This document shows, piece by piece, positions 36,410-50,783 of a stretch of 64,000 nt of DNA. The notes beneath the pieces were generated by a model. It did no database searches and was not told where the DNA came from. It saw nothing but the letters and a program-made list of their open reading frames with translations. Made by a program: the position numbers and the translations under genes. The DNA is from Rhizoctonia solani (lineage: Eukaryota; Basidiomycota; Agaricomycetes; Cantharellales; Ceratobasidiaceae): contig NC_057378.1 of NCBI RefSeq assembly GCF_016906535.1, forward strand, positions 2,204,459 through 2,268,458, in the 5' to 3' direction. Positions within the stretch are counted from its first letter, which is position 1. Each line of letters begins with the position of its first letter.

Positions 36410-38595
36410 AGGACGTCTAATCTGGCCGGTTATTAACCCGAGGGCCAGAGCTATACGCAATTACGGTGACAAGTATGGAAGTAGAAACGTGGTAATGAGC
36501 AAATACAAAACTTTGATCAAAGTTGGGGAAGCACCAGAGCACAAGAAACTCTTTGATAATCGTTGAAGCGCTTTTATCGAGTTCGTCGTGAAGATCTGGC
36601 TCCTTGATGATTATGATTAATTGGAGAGGTTATAAGCGGTGTCACCATAACAAGGCAATGAGGGACGCGGGTATTAATAACAAATTCAAGAGAAACTAAG
36701 GATGAGCAGCGAATGGGCCTCAAGTCGACAGCCGGTGCCTGTAGAGTTGTCCGGCGGTAAGCAGCTGAAACGATGGGGGGAGACAAGTACGAACTGTCGC
36801 AACACACGGCCGATTTTCATTCTGGCGGGAGGGCCGTCAGAACCATAGTGACGAAAGCGAACCAGTAACATAGCATCATTCGAACAAATTTGGACAGGCT
36901 AATACACAGCCGCCTATCAAACTTGTAAGGAAAATTATACATTCTCAATGATCTAATCAACTCGTATGTAGTCGCGGTGATCCCAATGTGGGTCTCATTG
37001 GCAACACCATGACGGTGTGTGGATACGGGCGCGATGCCCAAGGGTGAGGATATCTACGGTTGACAGGCCGCCATGCGCTGTCCCAGAGAGTTGCATGGTT
37101 GTTGCCCGAGCGACACTGACAGCGACAACCGCCGGAATTCTTTTAGGGGTCCGGGGGAAATTAATTACCCCAGACAAATCGAGCCCGACAATATCTGTTA
37201 TTCATCCCTGACCATCTTCAATCGATCACTCTCTTCCAGTATCATCGTAATGACCCACTTGGGTGCCACTCTCAACCTAATATTGGCCCACTCATTCATC
37301 TCGAACAGAAATACGACTTTAACTGACAGCTGGCTGAAACGCTGCACCTGGTCACCATTCATAAGTATCAACACAGAGGCCTTCACGTTACACGGTACGC
37401 TCCGAGACCCAAACCGGTGTATATAGTATACATTAATCTAGACTTGATGCAGCCTGATCTTCCCACGTAATACGGATATTAGCTGTGAACATCATTATCG
37501 CAGGCTCTCGCGGGAATCGAAGCCCTGGGGCGGATTACCAAGGCGACGTCGGTGCCGTGCCACTTTGATGATGAGCCCTGGCCCGAATCTAGTCCTAGTC
37601 GACGACCCGGGAGTGAATGTCTGGAAGTTGAGGGTAAGAAGTGGGCCCAGTGCACAGCCGTCGCAAGGGAAGACGTGCCACCATGACAACCTCTACACCA
37701 TAACTTCACATGGGGGCTCGGTTCTGGCTCGCCATATATCTCGGATTGCTCCGGGGCTCCCAGAGTCTATCAAAATTAATTCTAAGTTAAGAGATATTCA
37801 CAAGTGTGCTTTCCTGATGGTCGACATAATATGTCTCCCCGACCACACCGATTACTCCCCGGACGCGCGGGGTTCATTACGACCAAGATACGACCATTCA
37901 TGGATACACTGTGGATACAAAGTGTGGATACATTTACACGTGAAAGAGGATCGCACCTGGTTCTAGCCAAGCAGCAATCTCGGCCCCATTGCTCTCGAAG
38001 GCGCTTGCTAGGCAGTGTTTGTGAGGAGAGGCGTGTTTGATTGTCACGGATTCTGTGCAGCCTCGCGGTCGGTTGCTGCGGAAATGGAGTCAACAAATCA
38101 AAATAGGAGAGGCCAAGCGAAGAACTCACTAGGGACGAGGCTTAATGAAGTGGTAGGGGCGCGAAGCGTAGATTAAAACTCATGGCCAGCCAAGGCCAGT
38201 GCTCAATTGAATCCGTGCCACGTGAATGTGAACAAGCTGTCAAAAGTATAATGGAGAAACGTGGTTTTCATCCATCAACTGCGACTTGAGTCAGAATCGA
38301 GCCATGGAAGTGAAACAGGATTTTATCGCTGATCCGGGTCCTGCTGGCTTTCCAAGGGTGCTCCGGCCTAATGTAACGTAGGGTATGAACACGAGCATAG
38401 GCTGTTGAGAATGAAACACCGAAGAGCATCGGAGCTCTTAGGCCTCGATCCCAATGTGCAGCCCATGGCCAATCCTCTGAGCGAGACACAAGACAATCTA
38501 CTCACACAAGTATCGGACTCAAATATGCTACAATTGGCACCATAAATTTGGAAGTTACACAAATGCCTGGCACAAGCAATGCCGAATAAGTTGGT
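36410..38595. other. Intergenic stretch, no gene recognised
   Basis: About 2.2 kb. Overlapping ORFs of 60-133 codons on both strands near 37500-38130 show no motif or exon logic. The region contains the homeobox promoter. Confidence 0.5.
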
Positions 38596-38889
38596 TTACT
38601 TCATTTTTGCCTCGGTAAACAACACATGCTGTTTCACTGAGAGGCACATTTCGATAAGTATCGAATAGGCCTGTGGACGAAACGCTGTCCAAGACTCACC
38701 TTTGGGGTCATACTTCATTCGTACCAACTTTTCTCCAAGGCGAGGACGGGTGGTCGTATAGAAATATCCTGTCTGCGCAGTCGAAACCAACTTGACTAAT
38801 ATTGTCCTAAAGGAAATCATTTAAGTAATCAATCGAGAGAACATAAAGGAATAGGGCTAGATTTACTTTGCTTTGGACTTAGCAGCCAT
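38596..38889 (-). CDS. Mitochondrial ribosomal protein bL33m
   Basis: A small three-exon gene: exon 1 encodes MAAKSKA, exon 2 KTILVKLVSTAQTGYFYTTT through RPRLGEKLVRMKYDPK, and exon 3 VKQHVLFTEAKMK with the stop at 38596-38598. Splice sites are clean (GTAAAT...TTTAG; GTGAGT...CTCAG) and phases match. The sequence and the total of about 55 residues fit the bL33 family, whose signatures are the TILVKLVSTA-like start and the TTTRPR...KYDP core. It belongs to the large subunit of the mitochondrial ribosome and is a single-copy housekeeping gene. Confidence 0.93.
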
Positions 38890-40564
38890 AACAAATGTGG
38901 TGGTTCAATCGCAAAGTGAATTTGATTGCAGCCGGGCGCTTGTGATCGAGTTCCAATTCCTCCGTCCGATCGGATCACGGTTGAAATGCATGGTAACTGT
39001 CATTTACAAGCCCCCTAATGAATTCGAATAGGCGTTTCTATTCAGATGTACCGGGCTATTGAGAAGAAGAAAACTTACTTCCTGTGTGCACAGAAAGAAT
39101 TATGCAGAGGTCTAGACGCAGTAATATAGAGTGTTCTGGTATTCTTTATTCCAACTTGAGTTTATGAGTGACCCTGTGTTCTGGTCAAGAGTAGCATCCC
39201 GAAATTAATTTCGAGCGTTGGGATTTCGATCAGCGGTGATTTTCTTGCTTCTGTAGTCCAGTGGTGGTAACAAATAACGCTCTGCGACCACATAAATGAA
39301 GCATATTGTTGACGGAACTTGTCCAGTTTTGGCAACAGAGTGGACTACAGTCTCACGCTTAATGGTTCATTTTTCAAGTTTTCGGGAAACCGGTTAATGT
39401 CCGTAGCCCGCTAGTAACCTTAACACTTGAAACTTGGCAGCGCAAGGCGTAGGCCCTTCTAATTAGCGGTGGGCTTAATATTGTGGCGTTTCGTTCTCAC
39501 TCTGTGGACGGGTATTTTACAGAAAAGTTCAAATTCCTCAATGGTCTGAACCACAGGGCACGTTGCAACGCGATACCTAGTCTACTCATACGGACCAAAC
39601 TCACGTAATTGAGCTTTTATTGCCCCCATAATATACTTTAATGATTGACTCTGATAACAGAGCCCACGCAGCACATTGGATTGCACCCACTCAGGTGGCC
39701 CCCTTCTGGCAGTGACGAGCCGCCGAATCTCATATATATTTGATAGTACCAGTTTGTACTTTTCAAAAATTTCTTCCGCAATGATAATTGTATGATTGCC
39801 GAGACCAATTTTGGTTTCGGAAGCTGAACTTAGCATTTATCTCCGATTGCACGCAGATTACCACTGTATCATTTCAAGAAGCATGTGAGTATAATAATTA
39901 ACGGATCAGACGCATATAGTCATGATCTACAAGGCAAGGCACAGACTCACCTGGCGTGGGTAGCATCGGGAGACGATTGACATCATATCAGAGCCGATGA
40001 CTGGATATGTCTCTTGCCGGGCTTTGGTTTATTTTCAAATAAGACAACGGTGGCGCCAGGCCATCATATGAGGACGACGACGCCACTTTGATATCACTCA
40101 GGGGGATTACCAAGGTAAGCAAATCTCAGTCTTACCTATGATAGATTTAGAAGGTAGTCGTCACCATCATATGGGAAGGCTGTGCACAGCCCTAGAGCTG
40201 TCAAAGTAAGGCATGACTCGTCTATGAGGAAGGCATCCTAGGTTGAGCTTCCGTATTATCCCAAATATGGGGCAGCTTATTATGGCATCGTACTTAGATA
40301 GGCTATCCGGCTATCATAGATCTGTCTTGAGCTAAACGAGTCTCAGAAAACACGTGTGGGATCGTCTTGTTGAAGTTGCTCTTAGTAGATACCGTAGATG
40401 GCGCTCTCAATTGGTCAGCACGTGGCTGTGTAGCCTATGACTAACACATCTACCTCCACGTGATGGGTCATATTGATTGGCAACGACGATCACTTGAGGT
40501 CTCAAGTTTGACAGGTTGTTACTCCTTGAATCTTAACTTTCTGTCTCAAACATATCCTTGAAAC
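38890..40564. other. Intergenic stretch, no gene recognised
   Basis: About 1.7 kb between bL33m and the S9C peptidase, which diverge from it. An 84-codon minus ORF (39582-39836) has no recognisable motif. No tRNA A/B boxes were found by eye. Confidence 0.5.
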
Positions 40565-43024
40565 ATGTCTCCAACCGCTGCGCCATTCGGAGGCTGGAGT
40601 TCGCCTCTGACGACGGATGTTATCACCGAGAAGGTTTAGTCCCACCATTGAATGACGTTGCTTGACCTGAACTGAAATTGGAAGCTGTAGACTATTAGTA
40701 TTCCTGAAGTGATTGTGGATGCAGCTACTGGGTCCATATATCATGTAGAAGATCGGCCCCATGAAGGTGGCCGCCGTGTTCTAGTTCATTCCGAAACATC
40801 AAAGGACGTGTTTGGTGCAAATTGGAATGCCCGAACAGGAGTGCACGAATATGGGGGTTCTGCCGCGGCCGTGTACAAGGATACTGCCCTATTTGCCGAT
40901 TGGAACTCGAAACGCGTATACATTTGCAAGAGGACCAACAATGGATGGGAAGAACCTCATCCGGTAACCCCAGGTAGGCCGATAACTGGTAGTATTCAGT
41001 ATGTTTCTAACTACTAAGCGATTAGACAATGCAAATCACCGTTTTGGAGAGTTGCAAATTCATCCCACGCTTCCCCATCTCGTCGTTGCCATTCTCGAGG
41101 ATCATACTAAGCCCAAGCCAGCCGATGTTGTCAATACGCTGGTTTTGATTAATACGAAGTCGGAAACGGTTACCACGATTACCGAAGGCGCTGATTTCTA
41201 CGCTTTTGCTCGGTTTAGTCCCGACGGAAAGAAGATTGCTTGGGTACAATGGTACGAACAGCTGTCATTATCCAACATTTGCGCGATCTGATATCACCAG
41301 GTGGCATCCTGACATGCCTTGGGAAGGATCCGAGTTATACATTGCCGACCTGACCCTTACCGATGAATCGCTTTCCATCGCTGGGACTCCGAAGCATATC
41401 GCTGGTGCCCGAGTTACAGAGTCAATAACCCAACCGTCGTGGACATGCCCTACCAAGCTCGTATTCATCTCAGACAAGACAGGGTTTTACAACCATTATG
41501 TTCACGACACAAGTAACAATACCACACGCCACGGACTGGGTCAACCTCTTGAACAGGATTTTGCCGATCCAGCGTGGTCGCTTGGCGGCTCAAACTATGC
41601 TGTATTGAAAGAGGATACAATCATTGCACCGGGACGGATTGATGACCAAAACGGTTTCTTAATTATCGACTTGTATGGTCAGAGATACTCTTTTTGCAGC
41701 AGCCCATACGTTTCCACCTCCCAGTTCCGGCCTATACCTACGGGCTCGGGTGCCGGGGCTTCGACGGTTTTCGTGGGCACGGGAGATGCCGAACCTGCGG
41801 CACTCGTCCGGATGTCACTTTTATTGGGCAAGCCACGCTACGAGGTAGTGAAGCAAACTACCAATGCGCTCGATCTTCCCGCACTGCAAGGATTTGCATT
41901 CTCCAAGAGCCAGCTCAAGACATTCGAAGTTGAGGTCGCGGGCGGTGCGAAGCAGCCATTGCACGTGATATTTTATCCACCAGCAAACAAGGACTACTCT
42001 GGAGGGCAAGCTGATGAGAAACCGCCATGCGTCGTAAATGTTCATGGTGGCCCGACATCGAGTGTCCCTCCGGGATTAAAATGGTTGACCCAATACTGGA
42101 CGAGCCGAGGTTGGGCTTGGTGCGTTCCGCTGTCCGATTATCAGTGGCATATAACATTGATATGAGAATATTCAGGGTTGACGTCAACTATGGGGGATCT
42201 TCAGGATACGGTCGTGCCTATCGGTAAGTATTTGCTTAAGGTAAGGGTGATTCAAACACTTACGATAGGTTGTAGCGAGCGGCTCCAAGGGAAATGGGGT
42301 ATTGTCGATGTTGATGATTGCGTTTCGACCGTCGGAGAGCTCGGAAAGGCTAATCTTGTTGATCCTAAACGGGTGGCTATTCGTGGCGGCTCTGCAGGTA
42401 AGAGAGGATCTCAGCTTATTGGAATAAATCTAATATGTCGATAGGTGGCTACACTACTCTAGCAGCGCTAGTGAAAAATTCAAAAGCCTTTGGTGCAGGA
42501 ACTTCGTAAGTTGCTTAATCCAGGCTCTGTTCCAGTCCTTGTAGCATTTACCGCTCTCACCATCGTACCTGCTTTTGACACAATTATTGCATTGGATAGA
42601 TCGTACGGAATCTCGGATTTGAAGGTCCTCGCGGGCGAAACTCACAAGTTTGAGAGCCAATATCTTTTCAAGCTACTCGGCGGAACATACGAAGAGCGCC
42701 CAGATGTGTATAAGGACCGCTCTCCTATTTTCCATGCGAATAATATTTCCTCGCCCTTACTTGTAAGTCCACAGCGATTTCAATTTCAGTCGGACTAATC
42801 TGGGTTTTTATTGCCAGCTCTTGCAAGGTGATGTCGATGCTGTGGTACCGCCCAATCAAGCGGAGCTTATGAAAAGCGAAATAGAGAAGCATGGTGGTAA
42901 AGTAAAGTATAAGTTATTCCAGGGCGAGGGCCATGGATGGCGTAAAGCAGAAACTATCAAGGAAGCGTTGGAGCTCGAGCTTGGGTGGTACGGTGAGGTG
43001 TTCAGGATTGAGGTGAAGCCGTGA
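40565..43024 (+). CDS. S9C-type prolyl oligopeptidase family protein (acylaminoacyl/dipeptidyl peptidase-like)
   Basis: Alpha/beta-hydrolase peptidase. Start [20 protein letters not shown] at 40565 is typical of fungal and bacterial S9C enzymes, which cut short or N-blocked peptides. A beta-propeller region fills the N-terminal two thirds ([48 protein letters not shown]). The hydrolase domain shows [11 protein letters not shown], the [12 protein letters not shown] oxyanion region, the Ser nucleophile in RGGSAGGYTTL (split by an intron at about 42394-42446), Asp in [10 protein letters not shown] and His in [10 protein letters not shown]. It ends FRIEVKP. All three catalytic residues are present. 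It lacks an obvious signal peptide, so it is probably cytosolic. Confidence 0.9.
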
Positions 43025-43967
43025 TTTCCGTATTTAGAGAGATCAGATCGGATCGATCTCAATGAAATGAACAATTGAATGAAAAGTACAGCGATCCTAT
43101 TACATAGGGTATTCTATATGAGCTCAATTCTTCAGGAAGGCGCAACGCACGTTGGGGCGTGGGTCACGATCTTCAATAAGGGTTTCGGTCACTATATTTT
43201 CCTGTGTATACACAAATTCTACGAGCGGGGTATCAACCGACAGATAAACCTAGCCAAATTGTATCAAAAACGAGTCTGAGCATTCCTCATGGAGATTTGC
43301 GCTTGGATTTGTGGTCATACACTGGAGCTTATGCTTCGATTGCCGACCACCCCCGCATTGATCGAACACTATGGAAGAAGGCGTAACAATCGCAGGTAAT
43401 GAATTGAACTATACATTTGTATTGTAATTCTAGATTCTTGATGAGTGCTCTACGGCGTAATACGAAGTGATTCTTTTATTGATTTAGGCTTGGGAATCAT
43501 GCCACCTGCACAAGTTGTTGTGTACATATTGTTGGGTTGGTTTAAAGCAATACATTGTTTTTTCCAACAACTGAAACAATATAAAGTAATTATGCACCCT
43601 GATGACTATCTCTGGAGTTCCGTCTGCAATCCATAAAATCGTGTGGACCATAATCATGACTTAGTAACTTGTGTAACCATGAAGCTCAAATTAGCTTAGA
43701 TGTGGGAAGTAATGAAAAGTCCAATAATGACTACAATTGCGATTCAAAACTAGTTGACCGACGAAGGTTTTGGCCTGCGCCTGCGCTCGCTTCTTACGGT
43801 GCTTACTAAAGACGTAGCGCCGTGCGCCGGGCGAGTGATATACCCTGCAAAGTGCAATGAAAAAGCGCTCAAGACATGAAATCAAGCTATAAAACAATGC
43901 CTATGGGCGACTTCATCAATAGCACCGAACAATCTCCACTTACTGAAGCAAATTTGTTTTACTCACC
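43025..43967. other. Intergenic stretch, no gene recognised
   Basis: About 940 bp of AT-rich sequence between the S9C gene and the small trefoil-like gene. ORFs are under 70 codons and without motifs. Confidence 0.55.
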
Positions 43968-44677
43968 ATGTCTTCCCTTCGAAACGGCGTCTACTGTATC
44001 AGGTCCCATGTCACCCAGTCTCAGTCGTCTGGCCCGCTCTTTGTTGGCATCGACACAAGGCCCCGCCGCGAACAGAGGAGCGGACATATCAAGGAGGGCA
44101 CTCCAATTATCCTCGTTCCGAAACATAAGATGGTTAGTTGTATATGCGTGATATCAGAACGAGTGGATCTATAATGAATCACACTATCAGGCAAGGGTAG
44201 AAGTACAAAAAATTGAAGGTGACAACTACCGGTTGTCCTTTTTGTCTCATGAGGCGTCGGGGATGAACCTTGGATGTGATAAAAATAACCTGCAGGTCAG
44301 TGACTTTCGAAACCTGGATGAATCAAGTAGTAACTAGTATTCAGAAAAACAACAAAGTGTTCGTGACAAAGAAGGAGGTGGAGTGGGCGCTTGATAAGGG
44401 CAATCACGAGAAGAGCTTCCAGTGAGTAGTCAAGTCGATAAATAGACAATGTCTGGTGCATTACGATAATCAATTACTTAGTGTTCAAGTCCGTGAATCC
44501 GGAATGTATATGACGGTTCCAGAAGATGCCAAGGAAAATACTCAAGTATGTGTTTATTTGGGACCTATTTATCTGGTAACTAAAATAAAGAATGTAACAT
44601 TCTAGCTCGTACTCGAACAGCTTCAAGGCGAGGAGGGCCAGGAATGGGAATTTATCAGGATCGATAGGGAGGAATAG
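43968..44677 (+). CDS. Small beta-trefoil-like protein, possibly a fungal serine protease inhibitor (I66-like)
   Basis: Four or five short exons encode about 160 residues. It starts MSSLRNGVYCIRSHVTQ, continues GPLFVGIDTRPR, IKEGTPIILVPKHKM, ARVEVQKIEGDNYRLSFLSH and VQVRESGMYMTVPEDAKENT, and ends EGQEWEFIRIDREE. The GVYxIR start, the repeated beta-strand rhythm and the closing WEFIRI resemble the I66 (cospin/cnispin) protease inhibitors and ricin-B-like trefoil proteins of mushrooms. This is recognition from memory, so the function is tentative. No signal peptide. Splice sites are regular (for example GTTAGT...TATCAG). Confidence 0.6.
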
Positions 44678-46685
44678 GTGACTGAATGCCATCCTCTCAT
44701 CGTTGCAAGAAAGTAATTGCGACCACTGATTAACCACTCGTGTTCAATAAATTGAATGAATGAATGAATCAATTTAAACGAAAATTCTCGGGATACTAAG
44801 CTCCTCAAATAAATGAAATAACTCTGGTAGTCATAAAATATAATAATTTCAGAGACTGAGCCACGGAGCTTGGTTTCATGCCGAGTCAGACCCAATATCA
44901 TGAAGAGAGCACAGACATAATGTCGAGATCCAATCGTAGTCGCCATGTTGCCACCTGATTACCCAATGAATCCTAGCACCTTTAGTCCCGATCCTCGGCG
45001 CTGTCACGGTGTCTAGCTGATAACTACAGATTCCCAGATACCTCATATCAGCCCAAGAAGTGAGAACTCATTATCATCGTGCTGTATTGGTATATAACGA
45101 GTCAATTTAGCTTTTCATTCAAGACAAGCTAGTAACGGTACATGTCATGATGAATTTTACCATCGTTGGTGGGGATGGTCCTGTGCTGCGCTGATGTTAT
45201 GAATTTCGGAAAGCTCAAGAAAGCTCATTTTCAGCCCTATTTATGTGAGAATATAACATCTAGTATGCAATGTCCTAGTTTCTTGTGATTCAAAGGACCG
45301 TAAATACTTACGGGCTGCTAAGTCTCAACATTGGAGTAGGGACTACACAGGGTATGCCCCCCTAGTCGCATGTATATAGCACGTGCTCACGTACGGGGGC
45401 ATCCATGTCTTCCGCCGTTACTAATCTCCGTTCCTAACATCTCATTCACTTATAGAGGGCGTGGGTGATGATATAAAAAGTGATAATGTTTCCACGATTG
45501 TGAATTGATCATGTATGCACGGATCATAACTTGGTTTATTGACAACGTATGCGTGGTAGTAAACGAGTGCATGTGTGTTACCATATGCCCCAAATGATCA
45601 ACGTACGGGTCGGCATCATCCTGGAGCCGGAGAGTGCAATGGTTCAACCTTCCTTTGAAGAACCTTGGCGGGATGAACATAGCTATAGGTGAGTTGCGCC
45701 ATTTGAGCCTAATAGAGTAACATCGTTCTCGAAAATTAATCCAGGTACCGGTACCGTCCGTGGTATTAAAGGCATCAGAGTCATAAACTCAGCTATTGTT
45801 GACAGAGCCTTACTTTACTGGTTGCAGGTGACACTACTATGCGCCAATCATTGTGTTAGTTAGGGTACAGAAATTTCCTAAAACGGTCTTGTAGTATCTT
45901 GTCAGAAGCCTACCCAAAGTGTGTATATGTCGTCGGGATCCCTATAGCTTTCCCAAACAGTCACTCAGGATAGTACTAAGAATGGCCTGGATAATTATCC
46001 GAACCGAAAATTACTGGGTCTTTACATAGACAGTTGTTAGCACGTTTCATCAGAATTTCTGTTTCTTGCGGAATTCGCGTATGCTTGCATTTCACAACGC
46101 AATCAGGAGATGAACCACCCGTATCTAAGCATTTAATAGATTTAGGAATGCCAGTTTCGAATTCAACTCATTTTTTATAGCGGGTCTTCGCTATCTTGAG
46201 TCGAAATCAATTGTAAGGAGCGAAATGTGTTTCGATTGGCCTACCTGCCTGACGCGAGATCATGACGCTGACGGCCCTACTGAGTAGTGGTGAAAACAAT
46301 AAAAATGCGTTCTCTCCTTGACATTAGCAATTCACGAGCAAATACGCATACACCATTCAGCCGTTGAAGGTCTGGATTCCGGGGATATTGCCAGGTCGCA
46401 AGGTTTGAGGGATTGATTAAATGTTGGTCCTTCGCAAGGCGATTGTCACAAACAACCTATTTAGGTTATATTAATAATGATATAGTGCAGTTGGGCGTTT
46501 CAGATATACGCATGGCCTCGAGTGTGGGAATAGGAGGTATGTCCATGATATGATGATTGATGGACGCACACGGTTAATTAACCACCTTACATAATGGCCA
46601 CGATGCGATCACGTGAATTCATTTTCCCCAAGCCGTTATCTTGTGTCGACGTGTCGCAATCGGCAGACTCCCTCATTGACGTATT
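44678..46685. other. Intergenic stretch, no gene recognised
   Basis: About 2 kb of AT-rich sequence before CHO2, including its promoter. No ORF over 110 codons, no motifs and no repeat borders seen. Confidence 0.55.
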
Positions 46686-49600
46686 ATGAGTGTCTCTTCC
46701 GGCCTGAAAAGGCGTAAAAACTCGCCCAAGGGGCCAGAAAATGTTTCAGAGGTAACTTCAAATCCCGAAACAGCTTGGGGCCGAACACCTAATGGCCAAA
46801 GTTAGTTCATTTAAAATTGTTGTCCTCGAGTCCGACTAATGTTCTGGATTTCCATTTAATTATAAATTTAGTATTTCGCATTCCGACAACTCAAGATGTA
46901 TTGACTTCTCTTTTTCACCCATTACATCCCAAGTCGCATCTCGATCTGGTGAACTTGGCTTTACTTGGTGGTCAAATTCTGCTCTTCGCTCTGCTTCCGC
47001 GCGTCTTTAGCCGAGCCCTGTTTTTGGTGTACTTCGCATTCTGGAGACTCGCTTATGACGTCGGCTTGGGCTGGGTTCTTACCAAACAAAGCAAGCGCCG
47101 CTGGATCGTCAAGCAGGTTCAAGTACGAGGCTGGTTGGATAATGAACGACGGCCCAAGGTTTACGAGTGGATTCGCAATGAACTTCGCAACAAGATGGGC
47201 ACAGACTATTCATTTGCTGTAAGTCTGAGCCAGAATTCGTATTCCGTGTATTAACTATTTGAGCAGGAGTTGCCGGTCGAGTACAACACCTGGCTTCTCT
47301 TCCGTCAAGTGGTTGATATCATACTCATCAATGACTTCCTCTCATACTGCATGTTTGCATTTACCGTGTTCCGTGTGCCTGAAGACCTTAGCCTGAGTTC
47401 CCATGCGCTCCGGTATGTGTCTGACCGCTCAATTGGTGCTCGATGCTCATACATAAGGGGTATAGTTGGCTCGTAGGATTTGCCTTGATACTTTTCAATC
47501 TCTGGGTCAAAACGGAAGCTCATCATATTGTAAAGGACTATGGGTGGTATTGGGGAGACGTCTTTTTTGAGCGCGGTAGACTTGTCCCATCGCCGTTACC
47601 TGATTCTAGCGGTACAGTGTTCGACACTTCCCTCGTCTTTGACGGAGTCTTTGAAATGGCCCCCCATCCGATGTATTCTGTCGGATACGCCGGATATTAT
47701 GGACTCAGCTTGATAGCTGGAAGCTACGCTCTATTCTTTGTCAGTTTGTGGGCTCATGCGATGCAATTTGGCTTCTTAGTGTGGTTCGAAAATCCTCGTA
47801 AGCACCCTTTGTTTTCGTATTCAGATTACAATGGCCGTTCGCAATTGAGCGAATGCTAATATTATGCTCTTAGATATCGAGCGCGCATATGGTCAAAAGC
47901 AATTGATCGGTGCGAGAACTCCTCTCGTCCCAAGTACTCCGCTCGCCAGTGCCTTGGAATTACCCAAGCCAGTTCACGGTATGTAGACCAATACATTAAC
48001 TATTTTAGCTGTTAATAACGGTTCTTTTTGTCTGGGTGTCGTTCGTTCCTCAATTGCTCCATGGCGTCGTTAAATTCGTTATGCAATCTGACCTGCTCGG
48101 TATGGATCCTGTCAACCCCTAACTGCTCATCGCAAATCGCCCTCTATGAACTATGACTACTTGCTTTCCTGTACTTGAAATCCGACATCCCGTCCTATAG
48201 CCGAGCTTGACCCCGCCGATTTATCCACCCCAGCTCACACTGATGCTGAGACAGAAACCGAAGCTGAGGTTGAAGCAGACACCGACACTCTGTCTCCGGC
48301 GTCTCCTTCACGCTCCGTGACGGTCCAGACTTTGCATATCCGAACTGATAGCGACAGTTTAGTCAGGGTTGACAATGATTCCGAAGCGAAGCTTGTCAAG
48401 TCACACCGCCCGAGGCACTCGAGAAACAAGTCTACCTCTAAACATGACCTTTTGGCACGTTACTTCAGGAAGGATGTAGTGGGGCTCAAGAACATCGATT
48501 TATTGAGGTGCGTTTGGCTCGACTTTCCCGTCTCGCGTTTACTAATATAGCCCGATTCTACTCAGGGCTTCGGACCTTAAACTGGTCCTTTTGACACTAT
48601 ACATAGTTCTTCCTTCTATCCTTCCAAATACGACGGCCACCTACCTTCTTCATGCACTTGCGTGGAGGGTTTTCCATTCTTTCGTATTAGGAGGGATTCT
48701 CAGGGCCCAAAGTAAAAGCAAATGGCTCGTGAGACACTTTGTTGAGGTAAGACTTCTACTGAACCATGGTTGAACCAATTAACGACAAGGAACATGCAGC
48801 GGTACTACTATGAACACGGAAGGGAAGATGGCGCGCTCGAGGAGTCTTTTACAAATTGGAAACAAATTTATACTATGAGTTTGTACGGGACTTATTGTAC
48901 GTATACCTCGTCATCGTTTTGGCAGTGGACTCATTTTGGTTTCTCACAGCGTCATTCGCCCTGCTGGCTTGGAAAACCTATACACCACCTGTCGAGTGGA
49001 CCGCAGGTGATCAACTTCTCAGACATACTCTTGGAGTCGTAAGTGCTTGAATTGATTTAATGCTATATTACCTACTGATATATTTCATTAAGCTCCTACT
49101 TGCCTTGCATCTATGGGCTGCGTTGCAGACATTCGAAATCTTGGGAGTATTTGGTCAGTTCAATTTGCGTGTACTGTTGTGTCTCGTTCCTCACGCATAT
49201 ATAGGTTGGTTCTTCGGAGATTTCTTCATTTCGGATTACCCTGCTCAGCTCTCTTATACCGGAATTTACCGATTTTTAAATAATCCTGAGCGAACAATGT
49301 CCGGTGCCGCCTTATTTGGTCTCGCTCTTATATCGGAAGTCACGCCGTATTTTCACTTGCGGTGGCTAGTGTTGGTGCGCATTGGTGGTTCCTGAGCTTT
49401 GTAGAGCGGTAGGTGCTTCGTAAGTTGAATATTCCGATTACTGACAAAAGAACAGCCCGCATATGAAGAAGCTATATGGGGATTCGATCCGTAAAGAGGC
49501 TGGGCTTACCAAAACTCTCAAGAGTGTCGCAAATAGGAATGCCAACGTAGCGCGGGTTGCCCAGGAGTTCAGCGGGACGTTCGAAAAGGTATACGGCGAT

Positions 49601-50783
49601 GCTGCAGTTGCAATGGAGGACTTTTTATCGCGTTGTAAGCATACCGATGGTAATTTTCCGAGACTGGACTTAAAGATCGCTAGCGGCACCAATCATATCC
49701 GAGGTTGTCCAAGACACTCGAGTCTTGCTTCAACAGAGCAAGGAGAGATTGGTTATTACGTGAGTAATTTCTCCCAATATCACAAAGAGCCTACCCCTTA
49801 GTCTGTTTACTTCCTCAACCAAATTATCCGGGGAATAACTACGCATCTTAACTGACTCTTGGATCGCAGACGAGTAGCCAACGACTTATCATCTTTCGAT
49901 GTTAGCAAGTACCGTATGTCAGTTGTACCGATCAGCTCCAACGGAGATTTAGCCTTCCATATTGGGGAACCAATTCGGGTCACATGGCACGCGCCTACCG
50001 AGCACTCGAAACGGGATTGGATTGGCATCTATCGGGTGAGCCCCTTTCAGGTGTACGGATAAGCATCCAAAGTGACACAACACATTAAGGTTGGCGCGAA
50101 TAGCTCAAATCTGGTCACGAAGGTGAACTCGCAAGGAATGTGGGTGCCAGTACATGACGATCAATGGGATGGCGACACACCAGTCTCGCACGGCAAGCAA
50201 GACTTACCTGATAGTGGTGAGGTGACATTCCAAAAGGACCAGCTACCTTGGCAAGTCGGTAAATATGAGGTAAGGTAAAATGCTACAAATAAATGGAAGT
50301 TCTTACTGAAGGATCACACATTATAGCTAAGGTATCACCACGATGGCAAATATAACGTTATGAGCATTGCTGGCCCCATCGAGATATATGGTTTGTCGCA
50401 TGAAACAACCATTCCACATAGTCATGGCTTAACATTTTTTAGTGACCAAGCCCGACGCTATTGATTACGATTCAGTCCGCCAGACGCTGCTCTGCATTGT
50501 TACTCTCTGCCTCGATTCTGACCCCTCTCTTGTCCCACTCAGCGCCGGAATTAGTCCTGCTAGTCAAGACCCTGCTTCGAGAATCACCCAACCCAGTGGT
50601 TTCCGATCTGACCCAGACGACTTCCGTTTCTGGTCGGAACGTCAAGCAAAACGCATTACATCTGCTGTCCATGCTGCTTTCGGAGTGGAGTATTCACCGG
50701 AGGTTATCGTAGCTGACGCGAACGTGACTGCGCTATCTAACCGAGTTGTGAATTCTCTGAAACTTCTAGGCCAGGATGCGTAG
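46686..50783 (+). CDS. CHO2: Phosphatidylethanolamine N-methyltransferase, first step
   Basis: CHO2/PEM1 uses S-adenosylmethionine to turn phosphatidylethanolamine into its monomethyl form in the ER membrane, the first step of the methylation route to phosphatidylcholine. ATG at 46686 ([16 protein letters not shown]). After a first intron comes [17 protein letters not shown], then many hydrophobic segments. The first PEMT domain has WWGxF-like GWYWGDVFF and the lipid-methyltransferase signature [18 protein letters not shown] (about 47655-47700). A second repeat has [21 protein letters not shown] and [13 protein letters not shown]. The soluble C-terminal part ends in [20 protein letters not shown] and [20 protein letters not shown], the conserved CHO2 tail. 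It has about ten exons. Length and the two-domain layout fit the fungal family. Confidence 0.93.

Noticed and set aside
38930..38975. Possible tRNA B box (GAGTTCCAATTCC)
   Set aside because: No matching A box or acceptor stem upstream.
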